The notes under the pieces were generated by a model. That model was not told the DNA's origin, did not search any database, and saw only the letters and a list, made by a program, of their open reading frames with translations. 64,000 nucleotides of DNA, from positions 1 to 64,000 of the forward strand of contig JBHYFN010000009.1 in NCBI GenBank assembly GCA_051859505.1, given 5' to 3'. Positions 52,873 through 61,912 of the stretch are shown in pieces. Made by a program: the position numbers and the translations under genes. The DNA comes from JAFIEN01 sp051859505 (GTDB lineage: Bacteria > Pseudomonadota > Alphaproteobacteria > Rhodobacterales > Rhodobacteraceae). How positions within the stretch are numbered: position 1 is the first letter of the stretch; every line of letters starts with the position of its first letter.

Positions 52873-53856
52873 TTACTCTGCGTCTTCTGCGCCCGGAGAT
52901 GGATCGGCTGGCTCTGCCTCCAGCCCAAGACCCCGCCGCAGTCGGCTTTGCCATCGCAGGTCCGGCGCCCAGCCGGCCTTTTGCGCAGCAAGCCAGAGGC
53001 CACCGCCCAGGGCATCCAGCCGGCCCGCCTGTGGGGGTTGCCCCAGCGCGTCAGCAACCGCCCGAGACAGAAACCGGCTGTGGAAGACCGAACCCGCCGG
53101 GCACCATGAGAAACCGGGTGCAAGGCCCGCCCGCCTTGCGGCGGCCCTCGCCTGCAGGGACAGCTCTCGCGCGGCCTCCACCAACAGGCCTTGGGCCGCC
53201 GGATCACCGGCTTGCGCGAGACTGTCCACCACCTGCGCAAGCTCGGCAATCGCGGTGCGGGGATGGGGCTGACCCATCAACCAGTCCAGAAACGGAAAGG
53301 GCGTCGCGTCAGACAGCCCCATCCGGGCAAGCAGCGCCCGGGCGAAGGCCAGATCGGGCCCTTCCCGACGTCCGTCCCAGGCCTGGCTCGCCAGGCGCAG
53401 CGCCGTCTGGCCGATCCAGAAGGCGCTGCCCTCGTCGCCGATCAGATCGCCCCAGCCCCCGACCCGATGCAGCCCGTCAGGCCCCGAGGCCATCGCCATC
53501 GAGCCGGTGCCGGCCAGGAGAAGTACCCCCTCCTCGCCCGCAAAGGCGCCGTGCCAGGCCAGCGCGACATCGTTCATGACCAGCGCCGCGCTCAGGTGCC
53601 TTGCCACCAGCCTGTCCATCGCTGCGTCGTGGTCGGGCACCTCGCCATGACCGGGCAGGCCCAGCACGACGAAGGCGGGCACTCCGACCGAGGTGATCTG
53701 CCCGATCGCCTGCGAGAGGTTCTCTGCCCAGGCCGGATTGTCCTGCGGATTGCAGCCCGCGGCCCGGGGCAGGATCGTGACGGCTCCGTCCCTGTCGGCC
53801 AGAGCGATGGCGGTTTTCGTGCCTCCGCCATCCACTGCTGCAACGAAATCCCGCAT
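52873..53856 (-). CDS. BadF/BadG/N-acetylglucosamine-kinase family ATPase
   Basis: 327 residues. ASKHA-fold motifs: AAVDGGGTKTAIALAD (phosphate 1), GVPAFVVLGLPG, LLLAGTGSMAMASGPDGLHRVGGWGDLIGDEGSAFWIG (phosphate 2 and the DEGS signature of sugar kinases in this family), and a C-terminal adenosine region. Glucosamine or N-acetylglucosamine kinase activity is the usual assignment, not proven here. The gene lies 13 bases downstream of the xylitol-type dehydrogenase on the same strand, so it probably acts in the same sugar pathway. Confidence 0.85.
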   Translation of the reverse strand: MRDFVAAVDGGGTKTAIALADRDGAVTILPRAAGCNPQDNPAWAENLSQAIGQITSVGVPAFVVLGLPGHGEVPDHDAAMDRLVARHLSAALVMNDVALAWHGAFAGEEGVLLLAGTGSMAMASGPDGLHRVGGWGDLIGDEGSAFWIGQTALRLASQAWDGRREGPDLAFARALLARMGLSDATPFPFLDWLMGQPHPRTAIAELAQVVDSLAQAGDPAAQGLLVEAARELSLQARAAARRAGLAPGFSWCPAGSVFHSRFLSRAVADALGQPPQAGRLDALGGGLWLAAQKAGWAPDLRWQSRLRRGLGLEAEPADPSPGAEDAE

Positions 53857-53869
53857 CGGGTGACGCTCC

Positions 53870-54988
53870 CTAAGGCAGCTTGATCTGCAGCTTCACATCC
53901 GCGGCCCGCCCTTCGACCGCCCGGTCGAAGGCGGCGACGCTGTCGGCGAAGGCGAAGGTTTCGGTGATCAGGGGCGTGAGGTCGACCTTGCCCGCCGCCA
54001 TCAGCGCGATGGCGCGTTCATATTGGTGGGCATAGCGAAAGACCGTCTCGACCCGCGCCTCCTTCGTCGAGGCGGCGGCCACATCGAAGGGCACCGGCGC
54101 GAGCGGCAGGCCCACGGCGACAACCGTGCCCGCGGGGCGCAGCAGATCGAAGATCCCGTCCCAGGCGGCCCCCGCCCCCGAACATTCAAAGACCATGTCC
54201 GCCCCCCATCCGCCGGTCAGGTCGGCCACGACGGCGCGCGGATCCTGGCGCGTGATGTTGACCGGGACGATCCCCGGATAGGCTGCGGCGATGTCGAGCT
54301 TGGGCTGTGCCAGATCGGTCAGCACCACCTGTGCACAGCCCCCGGCCAGCGCGGCCAGCGCAACCATCGTCCCGATCGGGCCCGCACCCAGAACGACAGC
54401 GGTATCTCCGGGGCGTATCCCGGCCTTGGCGGCCGCCTGCATGCCGACGGCGAAAGGTTCGACCATCGCGCCTTGCGCCATGCTCACACTGTCGGGCAGG
54501 CGGAAGGTATAGGCCGCGGGATGAACGACATGCGCCGTCAGGACGCCGTGAACCGGCGGCGTGGCCCAGAACCGCACCGCCGGGTCAACGTTGTAAAGCC
54601 CCAGCCGCGCCGCGCGGGAGGACGGATCGGGGATGCCCGGCTCCATGCAGACCCGGTCGCCGACCGCCAGAGTGGTGACACCCGGACCCAGTTCGACGAC
54701 GGTGCCCGCCGCCTCGTGGCCCAGCACCATCGGCGCCTCGACGACGAAAGGGCCGATCCGGCCATGGGTGTAGTAATGCACGTCCGATCCGCAGATCCCG
54801 ACCGTGTCGATGGCGATGCGCACCTCGCCCGGCCCCGGTTCCTGCGGCAGGTCGATCTCGCGCAGGCGCAGGAGGTTCTGGCGCTCGAGGACGAGGGCGA
54901 TTGCGGGGGCCGTTGCGGGCGCTGTTTCGGTGGCCATTTCGGGCGCTCTTTCGGGGGCGGCCCTGCCTGGGGTGGGTGCTTCGGTCAC
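53870..54988 (-). CDS. Xylitol/sorbitol-type zinc-dependent dehydrogenase
   Basis: 372 residues from GTG 54988 (AGGAG upstream). Catalytic zinc region GICGSDVHYY, GHEAAGTVVELGPGV and EP in GDRVCMEPGIPD; NAD fold VVLGAGPIGTMVALAALAGG. The segment RAARLGLYNVDPAVRFWATPPVHG matches xylitol dehydrogenases, but the four cysteines of a structural zinc site are absent. It would oxidise xylitol or a similar polyol to a ketose with NAD. The first 30 residues are Ala/Pro/Thr-rich and unconserved; ATG 54937 is an alternative start. Downstream lies the BadF-type kinase. Confidence 0.88.
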   Translation of the reverse strand: MTEAPTPGRAAPERAPEMATETAPATAPAIALVLERQNLLRLREIDLPQEPGPGEVRIAIDTVGICGSDVHYYTHGRIGPFVVEAPMVLGHEAAGTVVELGPGVTTLAVGDRVCMEPGIPDPSSRAARLGLYNVDPAVRFWATPPVHGVLTAHVVHPAAYTFRLPDSVSMAQGAMVEPFAVGMQAAAKAGIRPGDTAVVLGAGPIGTMVALAALAGGCAQVVLTDLAQPKLDIAAAYPGIVPVNITRQDPRAVVADLTGGWGADMVFECSGAGAAWDGIFDLLRPAGTVVAVGLPLAPVPFDVAAASTKEARVETVFRYAHQYERAIALMAAGKVDLTPLITETFAFADSVAAFDRAVEGRAADVKLQIKLP

Positions 54989-55056
54989 GTGCTGCTCCTG
55001 TCGGGACGGCGCAGGGATGGCATCCGTCCCGGCGATCGGCAAGGTGTTGCGGCCGA

Positions 55057-55680
55057 CTATTTGGGATGGGGCAGCAGGACGCAGGGCATGTCGATCAGCC
55101 CCGGCAGATCCAGGGTGCGATAGCTTTCGCAATCCGCCAGCGCCTCGCGGTCGGCCTCGGCCTGGGTGGGCACGTCCCAAAGGATCGCATAGGCGCCGTC
55201 CGCACTGACGGCAAAGGCCTTGAAGCCGGCCTTGTCGGCGAATTCCTCGTAGTAGACGGTCACTTCGGGTGTCAGCGTGATGTCGCCGGGGCGCGGTTCG
55301 ACATATCCCGCCGGGACGATCTCGGCGATCAGCATGCACTGGTCGTTCAGGCGCAGGCATTCCGCCATCGCCACGGAATGCGCCGCGCCAAGCGAGTTCG
55401 TGGTCAGCGAATAGCCCCAGCCGCCATCCTTCGACAGCGCGAAGGCCGCGAAATAAGAGGCCCTGCCGAATTCATTGTCGAAAACCGACTGGGCCGAGGC
55501 CGGGATCGGCAGTCTCGACAGCATCCGCAGCTCGCTCTCGGGCGAATAGGTGACGACGCGGCGGGCGGGCAGGATGTAATCCACGGGGTGCAACGGCCCG
55601 CTTGCCCCGGGGGCGGCGGGGAGGACGGGAAGCGCAGGATGGGCGCCCATGAAAACTGCGAAGGTCAATTCGATCAACAT
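55057..55680 (-). CDS. Hypothetical secreted protein (DUF4189-like repeats?)
   Basis: 207 residues with an N-terminal hydrophobic stretch (MLIELTFAVFMGAHPALPVL) that may be a signal. Two similar halves each show an aromatic strand then Gly-Tyr/Ala and a helix ending in Cys: AFALSKDGGWGYSLTTNSLGAAHSVAMAECLR and AFAVSADGAYAILWDVPTQAEADREALADCES. This resembles DUF4189-type repeats with a disulfide each. Similar genes in Rhodobacteraceae carry unreliable database names. It is 68 bases upstream of the dehydrogenase on the same strand. Function unknown. Confidence 0.65.
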   Translation of the reverse strand: MLIELTFAVFMGAHPALPVLPAAPGASGPLHPVDYILPARRVVTYSPESELRMLSRLPIPASAQSVFDNEFGRASYFAAFALSKDGGWGYSLTTNSLGAAHSVAMAECLRLNDQCMLIAEIVPAGYVEPRPGDITLTPEVTVYYEEFADKAGFKAFAVSADGAYAILWDVPTQAEADREALADCESYRTLDLPGLIDMPCVLLPHPK

Positions 55681-55750
55681 GAAATATCCTTTCCATCAGC
55701 CGTGCCGCTGGGGATGATCCTGCCATCACCGGTTGCCGCAGGCAATCGGC

Positions 55751-56977
55751 TCAGCCGCCGGCCAGAGACGGATCCGACTCTTTCGGCTGCCCAAGCCGCG
55801 GATGCAGCCGCCCGGCCACCGCCCAGGCCACGAACATGCCGCCACCGCAGGCCGCGAAAAGCCCGGCCACAGGCGAGACCATGAGCACCAGCGCCGCCAC
55901 GGCCGGGGTCAGGATGCCCGAAATGTCGCGGAAGCTGGAATAGACGGCGGCCATTTCCGTCCGTTCCGACGGCTTGACGGCCATCAGGAACGGCAGGCTG
56001 CCGCAGACATCCAGCATCACAAGCCCGATCGAGGCGACAAAGAGCAGGGCAACGGCCAGCCAGGGCACCGGCGCCGCAATCCAGGCCGCCACGAACATGA
56101 CCCCTGCAAAGGCAAAGCTCCAGCGCACGGATGTCCGGACCGAGACCCTCCGCACGATCCGCAGCATCAGGGGCGTGGCGAACAGCATCCCGTTCGAGGC
56201 CGACATGGCCAGACCGCCCAGCGTTTCGCCCAGGCCGTTCTGGATGCAGAAGATCGGCAGATAGACCGCATAGACCCACCAGCCGGTCGACCGGATCACC
56301 GCAAACAGCCAGCCGGCGATCAGGCGGGGCTGCTGGCGAAACCGGTCAAGATAGGCCAGCGGGTTCGGGGCGGGGCCTCGGGCGCGGGAGATCTGCTTGC
56401 CGTTGCCAAGGCGAAACTTCCAGAACACCGCAACCATCGCAACGGCGAACAGCCCCGCCAGGAGGAAGGGCGCCGGCTCCCACCAGTTCAGCAGCAAAAC
56501 GCCCAGCACCGGCCCGATCGTCCAGCTGGCCGCGGAAAACAGCATCCGGGTGGATTCGTTGCGCCCCAGCTCCTGCCGGTTGATGTAGTCGAGGACATAG
56601 GCCGAAAGCGTGACGTTGAACGTCACCGTGCCGATCCCGTTCACCACAAGCCCCGCCGCCTTGAGCGCGGGCACGCCCGTCATGACAAGGCCGGCCCCGA
56701 TCAGGTAAAGCACACCCGACAACGTATAAAGCCAGCGCCGCGGCACGTGGCGCGAGGCATAGGGCACGAAAAGCCCGCAGAACAGCGAGACGAACCCCGC
56801 GATCAGATAGACGGCCGAGACGGTGCTGCCATCGCCAAAGGCACGATAGAGGACCAGCGGCATGACCGACATCAGAAGCCCGCGAAAGGCGGCTTCCAGA
56901 GCGGCGAGGATCGCGAAATGCTCGACCCGCGGCGTCGGCGAATGCGTCAGATAGACGGGGCTGCGGGGCGCGATCAT
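55751..56977 (-). CDS. MFS transporter
   Basis: 408 residues from ATG 56977; an ATG 45 bases upstream is also possible and neither has a clear ribosome site. About 12 hydrophobic helices alternate with short basic loops (FGDGSTVSAVYLIAGFVSLFCGLFVPYASRHVPRR is the typical loop 2-3 region). Substrate cannot be inferred. It is transcribed away from the NAD-dependent reductase gene and toward the secreted protein gene. Confidence 0.85.
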   Translation of the reverse strand: MIAPRSPVYLTHSPTPRVEHFAILAALEAAFRGLLMSVMPLVLYRAFGDGSTVSAVYLIAGFVSLFCGLFVPYASRHVPRRWLYTLSGVLYLIGAGLVMTGVPALKAAGLVVNGIGTVTFNVTLSAYVLDYINRQELGRNESTRMLFSAASWTIGPVLGVLLLNWWEPAPFLLAGLFAVAMVAVFWKFRLGNGKQISRARGPAPNPLAYLDRFRQQPRLIAGWLFAVIRSTGWWVYAVYLPIFCIQNGLGETLGGLAMSASNGMLFATPLMLRIVRRVSVRTSVRWSFAFAGVMFVAAWIAAPVPWLAVALLFVASIGLVMLDVCGSLPFLMAVKPSERTEMAAVYSSFRDISGILTPAVAALVLMVSPVAGLFAACGGGMFVAWAVAGRLHPRLGQPKESDPSLAGG

Positions 56978-57163
56978 CTGTGGCCTGCACGGGCGGCGGT
57001 CTTGTGCCCAGTGAACAGGCATCGCGCGAAATCACAAGCGGTTTCGGGGTCTCTCGAACCTTATTCTCTTTCCTCGGGTCGGGTCCGGCGGGACGGCGTG
57101 CCGAACGGGCTTTCCGGCGAGGCCGACCGTCCTATCTGTCACTCAAAGCCCGAGGACACAGCC

Positions 57164-58207
57164 ATGACCCGAACCATCCTTCTGACCGGCGCCTCCGGCT
57201 ATATCGCCAAACATGTGGCGCTGAAGCTGCTGGACGCCGGATTTCGCGTCAGGGCCTCGGTCCGCACCCCCGCCCGCGCCGATGAGGTCCGCTCGGCCCT
57301 GGCCCCGCACTTGGCCCCGCACCTCGCCGATGGCACGGGCCTCGAGGACCGGCTGAGCTTCGTCCCCCTCGATCTTGGCCGGGACGAGGGCTGGGCCGAG
57401 GCGATGGACGGCGTCGAGGCGCTGGTCCATACCGCCTCGCCCTTTCCGCTGGCGCAGCCGAAGGATGAAGCCGACCTGATCCGCCCCGCTGTCGACGGCA
57501 CGTTGCGGGCGCTTTCGGCGGCCCATGCTGCCGGGATCGACCGGGTCGTGCTGACCTCCTCGGTGATCGCCGTAGCCGGGGGCAGGTTGCCGGCCGGAAA
57601 GCCGGCCTTCGACGAAGAGGACTGGACCGACCCCACCGATCCCGCCGTCACCGCCTACGGCCGCTCCAAGACATTGGCCGAGCGGGCCGCATGGGATTTC
57701 GTCCGCGACCGCGCGCCGGGCATGAAACTGACGACGATCAACCCGGCACTGGTCCTTGGCCCGCCGCTGGACCTTGCCTTCGGCAGTTCGGTGTCCATCG
57801 TCGAACGCCTGCTGCGCGGCAAGGATCCGGCCATGCCCCGGGTCGGATTTCCCATCGTCGATGTGCGCGACGTGGCCGAGATGCACCTGCGCGCCCTCAC
57901 CCTGCCGCAGACCGAAGGGCAGCGTTTCCTCGCCGCCGAGCGGTTCCTGTGGTTCCAAGAGATCGCGGCCATCCTCAAGGCCGAGTTCCCCGACCGCAGG
58001 ATCCCCACCCGCCGCGCGCCCGATGCGCTGGTGCGGGTGCTCGCCCTGTTCGACACGTCGATCCGCACAGTCCTTCCCGCGCTCGGCCGCCGCGACGAGG
58101 TCAGCGCGGAACGGGCCCGTTCGGTGATGGGCCTGTCCTTCATCCCGGCGGATCGCACGATCATCGAGACGGGCCGTTTCCTGATCGAAAGCGGCGCGCT
58201 GCGCTGA
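57164..58207 (+). CDS. NAD-dependent epimerase/dehydratase family (dihydroflavonol reductase-like)
   Basis: 347 residues. The extended short-chain dehydrogenase fold starts ILLTGASGYIAKHVALKLLDAG (GxxGxxA/G), with VLTSSVIAVAGG (catalytic Ser) and YGRSKTLAERAAW (Y-x-x-x-K). The N-terminal VRTPARADEVRSAL is the NADP-binding loop of the dihydroflavonol-4-reductase group. It likely reduces an aldehyde or ketone. Its stop abuts the stop of the convergent ABC permease gene directly. PHLAPHLA in the chain is a small internal duplication. Confidence 0.88.
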   Translation: MTRTILLTGASGYIAKHVALKLLDAGFRVRASVRTPARADEVRSALAPHLAPHLADGTGLEDRLSFVPLDLGRDEGWAEAMDGVEALVHTASPFPLAQPKDEADLIRPAVDGTLRALSAAHAAGIDRVVLTSSVIAVAGGRLPAGKPAFDEEDWTDPTDPAVTAYGRSKTLAERAAWDFVRDRAPGMKLTTINPALVLGPPLDLAFGSSVSIVERLLRGKDPAMPRVGFPIVDVRDVAEMHLRALTLPQTEGQRFLAAERFLWFQEIAAILKAEFPDRRIPTRRAPDALVRVLALFDTSIRTVLPALGRRDEVSAERARSVMGLSFIPADRTIIETGRFLIESGALR

Positions 58208-59182
58208 TCACCGGCCCAGAACGGCGCGTCGTCCCAGCGCGCTGGTGCCCACCGCCACGATCAGGATCAGCCCGATCAGCACCTGCCGCACATAGCTGCT
58301 GACCGCCAGCTGCGTGAGGCCATTGTCCAGCACCCCCAGCACCACGACGCCGGCCAGCGTCGCCAGAACCCGGGGCTGGCCGTTCTCGGTCAGGGTCATG
58401 CCCAGAAACACCGCCGCAATCGCCGTCAGCATCAGCCCATCGCCCTGCACCGGATTGGCCGAGGCGACGCGGGACGCATACATCAGCCCCGCAATGGCCG
58501 CCCCCACCCCGGTGAAGGCAAAGGCCGAGAGGCGCAGCGCCGTGACCCGCACGCCCGCCAGCCGCGCCGCCTCGCGGTTGCCGCCGATGGCATAGAGGCG
58601 TCGGCCGTAATTCGTCTGCTCGAGCACGACCCAGACCACGGCCGTCACCGCCAGCGCCAGCATGGTGAGGTTGGGAAGGCGCGTGGGCCTGCCCTCTTCC
58701 GGCGCCCAGAGGATCAGACCGCCGCGGGCGAAGCCGGAAAAGGCCTCGGGGATGTCGCGGCCAAAGATCGTGCGCCCGTCGCTGACCAGAAAGGCCAGCC
58801 CGCTGAACAGCGTCAGCGTCGCCAGCGTGGCGACGAAGGGCAGGATCCCCACAAGGCTGACCAGCACCCCGTTGAACAGACCCCCCGCCAGCCCCACCGC
58901 AAGTGCTGCCGCCAGCGCCACCCCCACTGGCCAGCCCTCCACGAACAGGACCGCCGCCACGACACCGGCAAGCGAGGCCATGGCCCCGACCGACAGGTCG
59001 AAATCGCCCATGACCATCACCACGGTCATCGTCACCGCCACCACCGCCAGCATCGAGACCTGCTGGCTGATGTTGAGCCAGTTCTGCAGCGTCATGAAGG
59101 TATCGGGCTTGAGTGCCCAGAACACGACGACGATGGCCACCATCCCCAGGATGGGCCCGTAGCGACGCAAGGCCCCGATCAT
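58208..59182 (-). CDS. Sugar ABC transporter permease (RbsC/XylH type)
   Basis: 324 residues from ATG 59182, overlapping the ATPase gene stop by four bases. Eight to ten membrane helices, with VVMVMGDFDLSVGAMASLAGVVAA, the highly conserved GxxDLSVGS-like segment of ribose-family permeases, and GGNREAARLAGVRV as the ATPase-coupling loop. It forms the membrane channel for the binding protein and ATPase encoded upstream in the same operon. Confidence 0.93.
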   Translation of the reverse strand: MIGALRRYGPILGMVAIVVVFWALKPDTFMTLQNWLNISQQVSMLAVVAVTMTVVMVMGDFDLSVGAMASLAGVVAAVLFVEGWPVGVALAAALAVGLAGGLFNGVLVSLVGILPFVATLATLTLFSGLAFLVSDGRTIFGRDIPEAFSGFARGGLILWAPEEGRPTRLPNLTMLALAVTAVVWVVLEQTNYGRRLYAIGGNREAARLAGVRVTALRLSAFAFTGVGAAIAGLMYASRVASANPVQGDGLMLTAIAAVFLGMTLTENGQPRVLATLAGVVVLGVLDNGLTQLAVSSYVRQVLIGLILIVAVGTSALGRRAVLGR

Positions 59183-60699
59183 GCCGCAGCCTCTTCGGCC
59201 GCGTAGCACAGGGTCAGAAGGTCGCCCTCGCTCAGGCCTTCGGCGCCCACAAGATGTGCCAGCCGGCCGCGATGCAGAACGGCGATCCGGTCGGACAATC
59301 CGATCACCTCGGGCAGGTCGGACGAGGCGAGGATCACCGCCACGCCCCGGTCGGCCAGGCCCCGGATCAGGCGGTAGATGTCGAACTTGGCGCCCACATC
59401 CACCCCGCGCGTCGGTTCATCCAGAAGAAGCAGGCGCGGCTCGCCGGCCAATGCACGGGCGAAAAGAACCTTCTGCTGATTGCCGCCCGACAGGGTATCG
59501 GCCGCATCCGAGGGCCGGCCCGCCTTGAGGCGGACCGCGCGGCCGGTGTCGTCCAGAAGCGCGCGTTCGGCGGGGCGGTTCTGGAACAGATGCGCCCGGG
59601 CAAGGCGGGCCAGATGCGGCAGGCTCACGTTCTCGGTAAGTGCCCGCTCCATCATCAGCCCTTCGCTGCGCCGCTCGCGCGGGACATGGGCCAGGCCCGC
59701 CGCCCAGGCCTCGGCCGGGCTTTGGGGCGCGAAGGGGCGGCCGTCCAGCGTGACGGTGCCGCCAAGGCGCGGATTGGCCCCCATCAGCGATGCCAGAAGC
59801 GCCCCCCGGCCCGCGCCCGACAGGCCGACGACGCCCAGAACCTCGCCCGGGGCAAGATCGAAGCTCACCCCGGCGATACCGGGGGCCGCAAGGCCGCTGA
59901 CGCGCAGAAGCGGCGGGGAGGCGGCGGGCGATCCTGCGACGCGCGGCGGGAACAGTTCGGAAAGGTCGCGGCCAGTCATGTCATGGATGATGCGGGCCTC
60001 GTCCGTCTCGGCCATGGGGAGAGAGGAGATCAGCCGCCCGTCCCGCAGCACGCTGACCCGGTCGGAGAGGCGCAACACCTCGGCCATGCGGTGCGAGACA
60101 TAGAGGATGCCGGCTCCTTGCGCCTTCAGCTCGGCGATCACCGTGAACAGCCGCTCGGCCTCGGCCCCGGTCAGGGCGGCGGTCGGTTCGTCGAGGATGT
60201 AGAGCCAGGGGGCGGGGCCGCTGTCGCCGATCAGGGTGGCGGCGATGCGCACGAGCATCCGGTCGCCCGGGCCAAGGCGGGCCATGGGCAGGCGGGGGTC
60301 GATATGGCCCAGACCCAGCCGCGCCAGCGCCCCGGCCGAGGCCGCCCGCAAGGCGCGCCAGTCGATCAGGCCCGCGCGTGTGGGGCAGCCGGTCGAAAGG
60401 TGCATGTTCTCGGCCACCGAGAGGGCGGGCACGACATGCAGTTCCTGATGCAGCACCCGCAGGCCCGCCGTATGGGCCGCCGCCGGGCTGCCGAGGGCAA
60501 GGGGCTGGCCCTCGAGGAGAAAGCCTCCGGCATCCGGGCGTTCAAGGCCCGAAAGAAGCCGGATCAGCGTGGACTTTCCCGCACCGTTCTCGCCCATGAG
60601 CGCATGGACCTCGCCGGAGCGCAGGGTCACGGAGACGCCGTCGAGAGCGCGTGCGGCGCCGTAGCGGCGGGTGAGCGTGGTGAGGGTGAGCAGGGGCAT
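59179..60699 (-). CDS. Sugar ABC transporter ATP-binding protein (RbsA/XylG type)
   Basis: 506 residues with two nucleotide-binding domains. Domain 1: Walker A GENGAGKST (36-44), degenerate signature LGPGDRMLVRIAATL, Walker B LYILDEPTAAL. Domain 2: Walker A-like GLSGAGRGALL lacks the lysine, as usual in this family, with signature LSGGNQQKVLFARAL and Walker B LLLDEPTRGVDVG. It powers uptake with the permease at 58208. The ribosome site is weak, and the REP-like repeat lies just upstream, so expression relative to the binding protein may be lowered. Confidence 0.94.
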   Translation of the reverse strand: MPLLTLTTLTRRYGAARALDGVSVTLRSGEVHALMGENGAGKSTLIRLLSGLERPDAGGFLLEGQPLALGSPAAAHTAGLRVLHQELHVVPALSVAENMHLSTGCPTRAGLIDWRALRAASAGALARLGLGHIDPRLPMARLGPGDRMLVRIAATLIGDSGPAPWLYILDEPTAALTGAEAERLFTVIAELKAQGAGILYVSHRMAEVLRLSDRVSVLRDGRLISSLPMAETDEARIIHDMTGRDLSELFPPRVAGSPAASPPLLRVSGLAAPGIAGVSFDLAPGEVLGVVGLSGAGRGALLASLMGANPRLGGTVTLDGRPFAPQSPAEAWAAGLAHVPRERRSEGLMMERALTENVSLPHLARLARAHLFQNRPAERALLDDTGRAVRLKAGRPSDAADTLSGGNQQKVLFARALAGEPRLLLLDEPTRGVDVGAKFDIYRLIRGLADRGVAVILASSDLPEVIGLSDRIAVLHRGRLAHLVGAEGLSEGDLLTLCYAAEEAAA

Positions 60700-60731
60700 G
60701 AGGTGGTGAGAGGATCCGGCCTTGGGACTTC

Positions 60732-60883
60732 GCGTGGGCTTTGCCCACCCTACCGCAAGTGGGACCAGGGATTGGGTTGCGCGTGGGCTGCGCCCACCCT
60801 ACCGGTAACTCGTAGGGTGGGCGCAGCCCACGCACGAAGGCGCAGGTTGAAACCGGAGGCGGTAGGGTGGGCAAAGCCCACGC
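60732..60883. repeat. Nested REP-like repeat with four copies of a GTGGGC..GCCCAC unit
   Basis: Four 22-23-base units. Copies 1 (60732-60754) and 2 (60781-60803) run GCGTGGGC-NNN-GCCCACCCTACC; copies 3 (60812-60833) and 4 (60861-60883) are inverted. Outer copies 1 and 4 share the variant centre TTT/AAA, inner copies 2 and 3 share TGC/GCA, so the array is a palindrome inside a palindrome. Each unit also has its own GTGGGC/GCCCAC dyad. The array lies in the 204-base gap between the binding-protein gene and the ATPase gene of one operon. Such units are scattered intergenic repeats in many proteobacteria. Confidence 0.85.
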
Positions 60884-60903
60884 CAGGACCGCCCCGACCC
60901 CGC

Positions 60904-61824
60904 TCAATCCCCCACGTTGGCCGTCGTGATCAGCACCGTGGGCACATAGATCACCGTCTGCACAAGCTCTTCGCCCGCCAGAAGCCGCGCGACCGTATCC
61001 GCCGTCGCGGCGCCGATCCCGGCAAAGTCCTGCGCGACCGAGGCTTCGAAGTTCCCCCCCGCCGCGATGGCATCGCGCGCCTGGGGGTTGGCGTCGATCC
61101 CGGTGATCACGATCCCTTCATCCGCGCGGCCCGCATCCTCGATCGCCTGCAGCGCGCCCAGTGCCGGCTGATCCCAAGCGGCCCAGACCGCCGAGATCGA
61201 CCCGGGCTCGGGATTGGCGGCAAGGATCGCCTCCATCTTCGCCCGGCTGTCGGCGATGCCGCCGTCACTCACATCCGGCGTCACGCGGTCAAGCACCGTG
61301 ATGTCGGGATGGTTGGCGAATACGGCGTCGGCAATCGCGCCGCGCACCTGCACCGGCGGGAAGGGGTCGAAGACGAACATCACCACATTGCCTGCGCCGC
61401 CGATCCGGTTGGCCACATAGACCGCCGTCTCGGCCGCCATCGCATAGCCGTTCGAGGTCACGTTCGCGGCCAGTAGCGGATCGGTCCCGGCATCCATGCC
61501 CACGACCGGGATCCCCGCATCGGCGGCGACCTGAAGCCCCGCACCCACCTGCGCCGGGTCCACGTTGATGACGATGGCATCCACATTCTGCGTCACCGCA
61601 TCCTCGATCCGCGAGATGACGGCAGCCACATCCCCCGCCGTGTCGATGACATTCACCTCCCAGCCAAGCTCGTCCGCCCGGGCGCTGAAGGCATCGACAT
61701 AGAACTGCGTGCCCGGCTGGGCGAGATAGGGCGTGATGACGGCGACGGTTTCCGACAGGGCCGCGCCGGCAGTCAGGGCCAGGACCGAGGCAAGGCCGGT
61801 GGCCTTAAGTGTGCGTACAAACAT
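60904..61824 (-). CDS. Periplasmic sugar-binding protein of the ABC importer
   Basis: 306 residues from ATG 61824 with GGGAGG upstream. Signal peptide about 1-24 (SVLALTAGAALS). The mature part is a type I periplasmic-binding fold of the ribose/xylose group: TVAVITPYLAQPGTQFYVDAF, VNVIDTAGDVAAVISRIEDAVTQNVDAIVIN, AGIPVVGMDAG and GIVITGIDANPQARDAI. Ligand is probably a sugar or sugar alcohol, given neighbours. First gene of the minus-strand transporter operon; it diverges from the FGGY kinase across 88 bases, so a shared regulator site is likely there. Confidence 0.92.
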   Translation of the reverse strand: MFVRTLKATGLASVLALTAGAALSETVAVITPYLAQPGTQFYVDAFSARADELGWEVNVIDTAGDVAAVISRIEDAVTQNVDAIVINVDPAQVGAGLQVAADAGIPVVGMDAGTDPLLAANVTSNGYAMAAETAVYVANRIGGAGNVVMFVFDPFPPVQVRGAIADAVFANHPDITVLDRVTPDVSDGGIADSRAKMEAILAANPEPGSISAVWAAWDQPALGALQAIEDAGRADEGIVITGIDANPQARDAIAAGGNFEASVAQDFAGIGAATADTVARLLAGEELVQTVIYVPTVLITTANVGD

Positions 61825-61912
61825 GGTGCTCCCTCCCCAAGGATGCGATTGGACTTGATCGCGCACTGTCTGGCAGGCGAATGTGCGGCTGTAAATCCCT
61901 CAGAGGCTCTCC

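Noticed and set aside
60732..60883. CRISPR array
   Set aside because: Four copies in two orientations with unequal spacers and internal dyads are not a direct-repeat array, and no cas genes are present.
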